A stretch of 9,459 bases of DNA from Pseudomonadota bacterium (lineage in GTDB: Bacteria > Pseudomonadota > Gammaproteobacteria > Burkholderiales > Thiobacillaceae). The notes under the pieces are model-generated. The model worked only from the letters and a program-made list of their open reading frames with translations. It had not been told where the DNA came from and ran no database searches. The position numbers were made by a program, and so were the translations under genes. The stretch lies in the NCBI GenBank assembly GCA_021791235.1, contig JAJYXA010000437.1, positions 1 through 9,459 of the forward strand. The letters are read 5' to 3'. Within the stretch, counting starts at the first letter, position 1. Each line of letters begins with the position of its first letter. Shown one piece after another: positions 6,861 to 9,459 of the stretch.

Positions 6861-7433
6861 TCAGATGATGGCCTTCAGATACAGGTCGACGCGGCCGATG
6901 GCGGCGTCGGCATTCGCGGCATAGACGATGCTGTATTCGATCGGCTCGGTCGCGTCGCGTGCGACGGTGAGAAAACCGAGCCCGGCGCCCTTGCTGATGC
7001 TGTCTGCCTCATGCGCGTCGTCGCGCAATCGTGCGCGATAGGCCGACTTGATCTCGTCGAGCGACATGCGCCGCAAGGGTTCGAGCTTTTCCTGCAGGCG
7101 CGGCACGTCTTCGGCCCGCACCGGATTGCCGCAGACGACGAAAAACTTCTCGCCGTCCCTGCCCACGGCCAACGCACCTTGCTTGAGCGGCACGCCATCC
7201 TCGTGATTGGGCAGTTCCGCCGAGTAATGGAGAATGTTCTGAGCCATCTCGATGAAGCTCGAGAACACCTTGCGGCGGGCGCCGTTGCTGGCACTGACGC
7301 CCTCCAGCCGCTGCTTCAGGGTGTCGCCGATCGCGGCGACGATGCTCTGGGAAAAACTGCCGGTGTAGTAGAAGAGAACGCCGCTCTGGTCGGCGACGCC
7401 GCGGAAGCTCTTGAATATTTCCTGGGGCAACAT
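6861..7433 (-). CDS. siaB: SiaB-family protein kinase (DUF6272), 190 aa
   Basis: Predicted GHKL-fold protein kinase that phosphorylates the SiaC protein encoded next to it. The N-terminus IFKSFRGVADQSGVLFYYTGSFSQSI is typical of SiaB. An N-box-like helix FIEMAQNILHYS (60-71, with E62 and N66) and a glycine-rich ATP-lid motif SKGAGLGFLTVAR (147-159) mark the kinase fold. The middle FFVVCGNPV (97-105) matches the second strand pair of the family. The start at 7433 is preferred over upstream in-frame ATGs: those lie inside the phosphatase gene, and GAGGGAAA, overlapping the phosphatase TGA, stands as a ribosome site directly before 7433. The tight spacing (8 bases after the phosphatase stop, 23 before siaC) indicates one operon. 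It is not a two-component histidine kinase, since it has no HisKA domain or H-box. Confidence 0.87.
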   Translation of the reverse strand: MLPQEIFKSFRGVADQSGVLFYYTGSFSQSIVAAIGDTLKQRLEGVSASNGARRKVFSSFIEMAQNILHYSAELPNHEDGVPLKQGALAVGRDGEKFFVVCGNPVRAEDVPRLQEKLEPLRRMSLDEIKSAYRARLRDDAHEADSISKGAGLGFLTVARDATEPIEYSIVYAANADAAIGRVDLYLKAII

Positions 7434-7441
7434 GATTTCCC

Positions 7442-8722
7442 TCACGTCCTGAAACCGAACATGCTGACGTCGTCGCGGCGCGGCTCGTCGCCCTGATAGG
7501 CGGCGAGCGCCGCGAGAATGGCGGCTTGCTGCTGCGCCATCGGCTTCTCGCCTTGCTCCAGCAACAACTGACAGAGCCGCTTCTTGCCGAATGCGATGCG
7601 CTTCGACCCGCCCGGCTGGTCGACCATGCCGTCGGTGCAAAGATAGACGGTGGCGCCTGGAGCCAGGGTGAAGCTCTGGTTGCGCCAGGTCTGCGTGAGC
7701 GGCGTGGCGGCGTAGCCGACGCCGAGGCGATCGCCTTCGATCAGGCGGACCTCGGACTCCCCCGCTCGGCGCAGGAGCATCGGGCTGTGCGCGCCGGCAT
7801 AAGTCAGTTCGCGGCGCGCGCGGTCGAACCAGCAGAAGGCCGCATCCATGCCGTCGTCGGAGCGGTGCTCGATTTCGTCATCGCCCGCCCCGCCACCGTG
7901 CGCGTGGGCTATCTGTCCGAGTGCGGTCTTGACGCGATGGTTGACCTCGGCCAGCACCGCCCCCGGATTGCGGCGATTATCCGCATTCAGCGCATGTTCA
8001 AGAAAGGAGGCCATGATCAGCGTCATGAACGCGCCCGGCACGCCGTGGCCGGTGCAGTCGAATAGGGCGAAAAAGAAACCTTCGTCGAATATCTCGAAAT
8101 GGAAATAGTCGCCGCCGACGACATCGCGCGGTTCCCAGATCAGGAAGTGATCGGGCAAGCTCGCCCGCAAGGCCTGTTGCGAAGGTCGCAGAAAGGAACG
8201 CTGGATGACGCTGGCGTAGCCGATGCTTTCCATGACCAACCGGTTTTTTTCGGCTTGAAGATTTGACAGGGCGCGCACCATGTCGCGGCCGGTGCCCATG
8301 CCGGCGTAGCGGCCGCCGACGGTGATGATGAAGCCGTCAGCGAGCGTCTTGCCGCCATGGTCCAGGGCGAGAAAACTCAATTCCTGGAGGCGGATCTGGC
8401 CATCCACGACCAATGGCTTCTTGTCCATGAAGGCGATGCAGCTCTTGTTGCCGTAGATCTCGCGATGGAACGGGCGGGCAAAACTGTCCATGAAGATATT
8501 GCGGTTGATCAGGCCGATCGGCTGCTCGTTCTCCACCACCGGCAGACCGACGATGGCCGGGTTGCGGTCGAAGCGGGCGTAGACCTCGGTATTGGTCTGG
8601 GCCGGCGTGATCGACGGCACGTTCAGCAGCAGGCTGGCGGCCAGATGTTGCTTGGCCGAAGCGGCGGGGACGGCATCGGCAGTGAAACTGGGCCTGGGGA
8701 GGGGGGTAATCTGTGCGGGCAT
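7442..8722 (-). CDS. SiaA-like PP2C/SpoIIE serine phosphatase with N-terminal CBS-like sensory region, 426 aa
   Basis: Predicted to dephosphorylate the SiaC-family protein and so oppose the SiaB kinase. Counting from the ATG at 8722, about residues 25-150 form a tandem CBS-like module. It contains GLPVVENEQPIGLINRNIF, the PFHREIYG stretch and PLVVDGQIRLQELSFLAL. A helical linker (about 150-185, LSNLQAEKNRLVMESIGYA) leads into the SpoIIE/PP2C domain. There DVVGGDYF (D205), FDCTGHGVPGAFM (D222), LCTDGM (D364) and RRDDVSMF (D417/D418) supply the metal-binding aspartates, all present. No membrane segment is seen, unlike Pseudomonas SiaA, so the input is probably a cytosolic ligand such as an adenine nucleotide, which CBS pairs often bind. 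An alternative in-frame ATG at 8794 would add 24 residues. Neither start has a good ribosome site, and I prefer 8722 because it leaves 142 bases for divergent promoters with arsR. The gene is intact and first in the cluster. Confidence 0.88.
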   Translation of the reverse strand: MPAQITPLPRPSFTADAVPAASAKQHLAASLLLNVPSITPAQTNTEVYARFDRNPAIVGLPVVENEQPIGLINRNIFMDSFARPFHREIYGNKSCIAFMDKKPLVVDGQIRLQELSFLALDHGGKTLADGFIITVGGRYAGMGTGRDMVRALSNLQAEKNRLVMESIGYASVIQRSFLRPSQQALRASLPDHFLIWEPRDVVGGDYFHFEIFDEGFFFALFDCTGHGVPGAFMTLIMASFLEHALNADNRRNPGAVLAEVNHRVKTALGQIAHAHGGGAGDDEIEHRSDDGMDAAFCWFDRARRELTYAGAHSPMLLRRAGESEVRLIEGDRLGVGYAATPLTQTWRNQSFTLAPGATVYLCTDGMVDQPGGSKRIAFGKKRLCQLLLEQGEKPMAQQQAAILAALAAYQGDEPRRDDVSMFGFRT

Positions 8723-8864
8723 CGTTAGGCTGCGACTTGACCGGTACGGGATCGTCAGATTAGCCAGGCACTGTGAATGTTTGATGAAGGCCATCCGCCA
8801 TGTGCGCCGGAACCTGTCGCGCCGAAACCTTGACCGCGGATTTTATTTCGAATATTCTGGAACG
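8723..8864. promoter_or_regulatory. Divergent intergenic region between the sia-like cluster and arsR
   Basis: 142 bases (70 if the phosphatase starts at 8794). The right part holds a strong arsR promoter candidate. Leftward, TAATCT at 8762-8757 is a possible -10 for the phosphatase gene, but no matching -35 is seen, so that promoter is uncertain. No terminator or repeat is visible. Confidence 0.4.
8830..8858 (+). promoter_or_regulatory. Sigma-70-like promoter of arsR with overlapping palindrome
   Basis: TTGACC (8830-8835) and TATTCT (8853-8858) are separated by exactly 17 bases. An eight-base palindrome GAATATTC (8850-8857) overlaps the -10 and is a candidate ArsR operator for autorepression. 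Transcription would start about seven bases after the -10, at or beside the arsR ATG at 8865, implying a leaderless or nearly leaderless message. ArsR binding here is inferred from position only. Confidence 0.55.
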
Positions 8865-9227
8865 ATGGAAATGACGATCAGCGCCGAACGCCTGGCCGCC
8901 CTCGGCCACGAAACCCGGCTGGCCATCTTCCGCCTGCTGGTCCAGGCGGGCGCCGAGGGTTTGAGCGCGGGCGTCATCGGCGAGCAACTGGCGCTGGCGG
9001 CGGCGACGCTGTCCTTCCACCTCGCCCAGCTCAACCGCGTCGGCTTGGTCACCTCGCGGCAGCAGGGCCGGTTCATCTTCTACGCCGCCGACTATTGCGC
9101 GATGGACCAACTGATCGCCTTCCTCACCGACAACTGCTGCAAGGGCGAAGCCTGCCTGCCCAGAACCGCCGCTCATGCCACCCCGAAACCTCGCCCCCCC
9201 ACCCGCAAGCTGAAGGACCGCTCATGA
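8865..9227 (+). CDS. arsR: ArsR-family arsenite-responsive repressor, 120 aa
   Basis: Winged-helix repressor that releases the ars operon promoter when As(III) binds. The fold shows at [25 protein letters not shown] (5-29), the recognition helix region [18 protein letters not shown] (45-62) and the wing [13 protein letters not shown]. The Escherichia coli-type CVCDL metal site in the DNA-binding helix is absent. Instead a C-terminal cluster NCCKGEAC carries C91, C92 and C97, resembling the CC-Cys site described for Acidithiobacillus ferrooxidans ArsR. The reading frame stays open upstream, but homology begins at the ATG at 8865, just after a promoter. A second ATG lies two codons later at 8871. 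The stop overlaps the arsC start as ATGA, so the two are coupled. The tail after residue 100 is Pro/Lys/Arg-rich and probably disordered. Confidence 0.93.
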   Translation: MEMTISAERLAALGHETRLAIFRLLVQAGAEGLSAGVIGEQLALAAATLSFHLAQLNRVGLVTSRQQGRFIFYAADYCAMDQLIAFLTDNCCKGEACLPRTAAHATPKPRPPTRKLKDRS

Positions 9228-9459
9228 CCAGCCGCATCTTCAACGTCCTCTTCCTGTGCACCGGCAATTCGGCGCGCAGCATCCTCGCCGAGGCCATCCT
9301 GAACCATGTCGGCGGTGGTCGCTTTCATGCCGAGAGCGCCGGCAGCCACCCGGCCGGCCGGATCCATCCGCTGGCCATCGAGCTATTGCAAAAGCAGGGA
9401 CTGCCGATCGCCGGTCTGCGCAGCAAGAACTGGGACGAGTTCGGCGAAAGGGGTACGGC
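9224..9459 (+). CDS. arsC: Arsenate reductase / low-molecular-weight protein tyrosine phosphatase family, 3' end cut by window
   Basis: Cytosolic enzyme reducing arsenate to arsenite for export, of the LMW-PTP-fold (thioredoxin- or glutaredoxin-linked) ArsC class. 78 codons are visible. The P-loop [11 protein letters not shown] gives the nucleophilic C12 and R18 (C-X5-R). [18 protein letters not shown] and RSKNWDEF are standard for proteobacterial members. The later redox cysteines and catalytic Asp lie beyond the right edge and cannot be checked. The start is fixed by the ATGA overlap with arsR. An ACR3 or ArsB efflux gene would be expected further right. A plain tyrosine phosphatase is unlikely given the coupling to arsR. 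Confidence 0.92.
   Translation, partial: MTSRIFNVLFLCTGNSARSILAEAILNHVGGGRFHAESAGSHPAGRIHPLAIELLQKQGLPIAGLRSKNWDEFGERGT

Noticed and set aside
6445..8722. Reading the phosphatase-kinase-target genes as a RsbW/RsbV anti-sigma switch
   Set aside because: The kinase and small protein match SiaB and SiaC (DUF1987) blocks, not RsbW and a STAS-domain antagonist, and no sigma factor is nearby.
8592..8864. Upstream extension of arsR to an ATG at 8592
   Set aside because: The extension overlaps the phosphatase gene on the other strand and the promoter region, and ArsR homology begins at 8865.

Overview
The window reads as GC-rich proteobacterial DNA, most likely from a betaproteobacterium. The basis is gene content and protein style: a QseBC/TctDE-like two-component pair, a TonB-dependent receptor with ExbB, a SiaABC-type switch, and an ArsR/ArsC pair. 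No RNA gene or species-level marker is present, so this placement is an inference. Nine genes fill nearly the whole window and no gene-free stretch exceeds about 150 bases. Seven genes run leftward on the minus strand. The last two, arsR and arsC, run rightward at the right end. Both edge genes (exbB on the left, arsC on the right) are cut by the window.

Right end (8865-9459, plus strand): arsR and arsC overlap by ATGA and form the start of an arsenic-resistance operon. A good sigma-70-like promoter lies directly in front of arsR. It is placed so that transcription would begin at or next to the start codon.

Middle right (6445-8722, minus strand): three genes match the SiaA-SiaB-SiaC signalling switch, namely a PP2C/SpoIIE phosphatase, a GHKL-type SiaB kinase and the SiaC (DUF1987) target. 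The phosphatase has a soluble CBS-like sensory half instead of the membrane sensor of Pseudomonas SiaA. The diguanylate cyclase SiaD, the known output of this switch, is not next to them.

Middle left (4353-6343, minus strand): an OmpR-family response regulator and a 2CSK_N/HAMP histidine kinase, with the stop of the first overlapping the start of the second. Downstream, 107 bases separate the kinase from a TonB-dependent receptor. That gap holds a perfect direct repeat GTTAAT-N5-GTTAAT, the geometry of PmrA/QseB-class operators, next to a weak promoter.

Left (1-4245, minus strand): TonB-dependent receptor, then a secreted alkaline-phosphatase-superfamily protein one base downstream, then exbB overlapping it by ATGA. 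The working model is a regulated outer-membrane uptake system: the two-component pair senses a signal, activates the receptor operon, the receptor imports a ligand, the periplasmic hydrolase processes a phosphoryl or related ester, and the linked ExbB helps energise TonB. The hydrolase has lost several metal ligands of classical nucleotide pyrophosphatases, so its chemistry is open. The first nine bases of the window match the end of an Illumina adapter and may be an assembly artefact.
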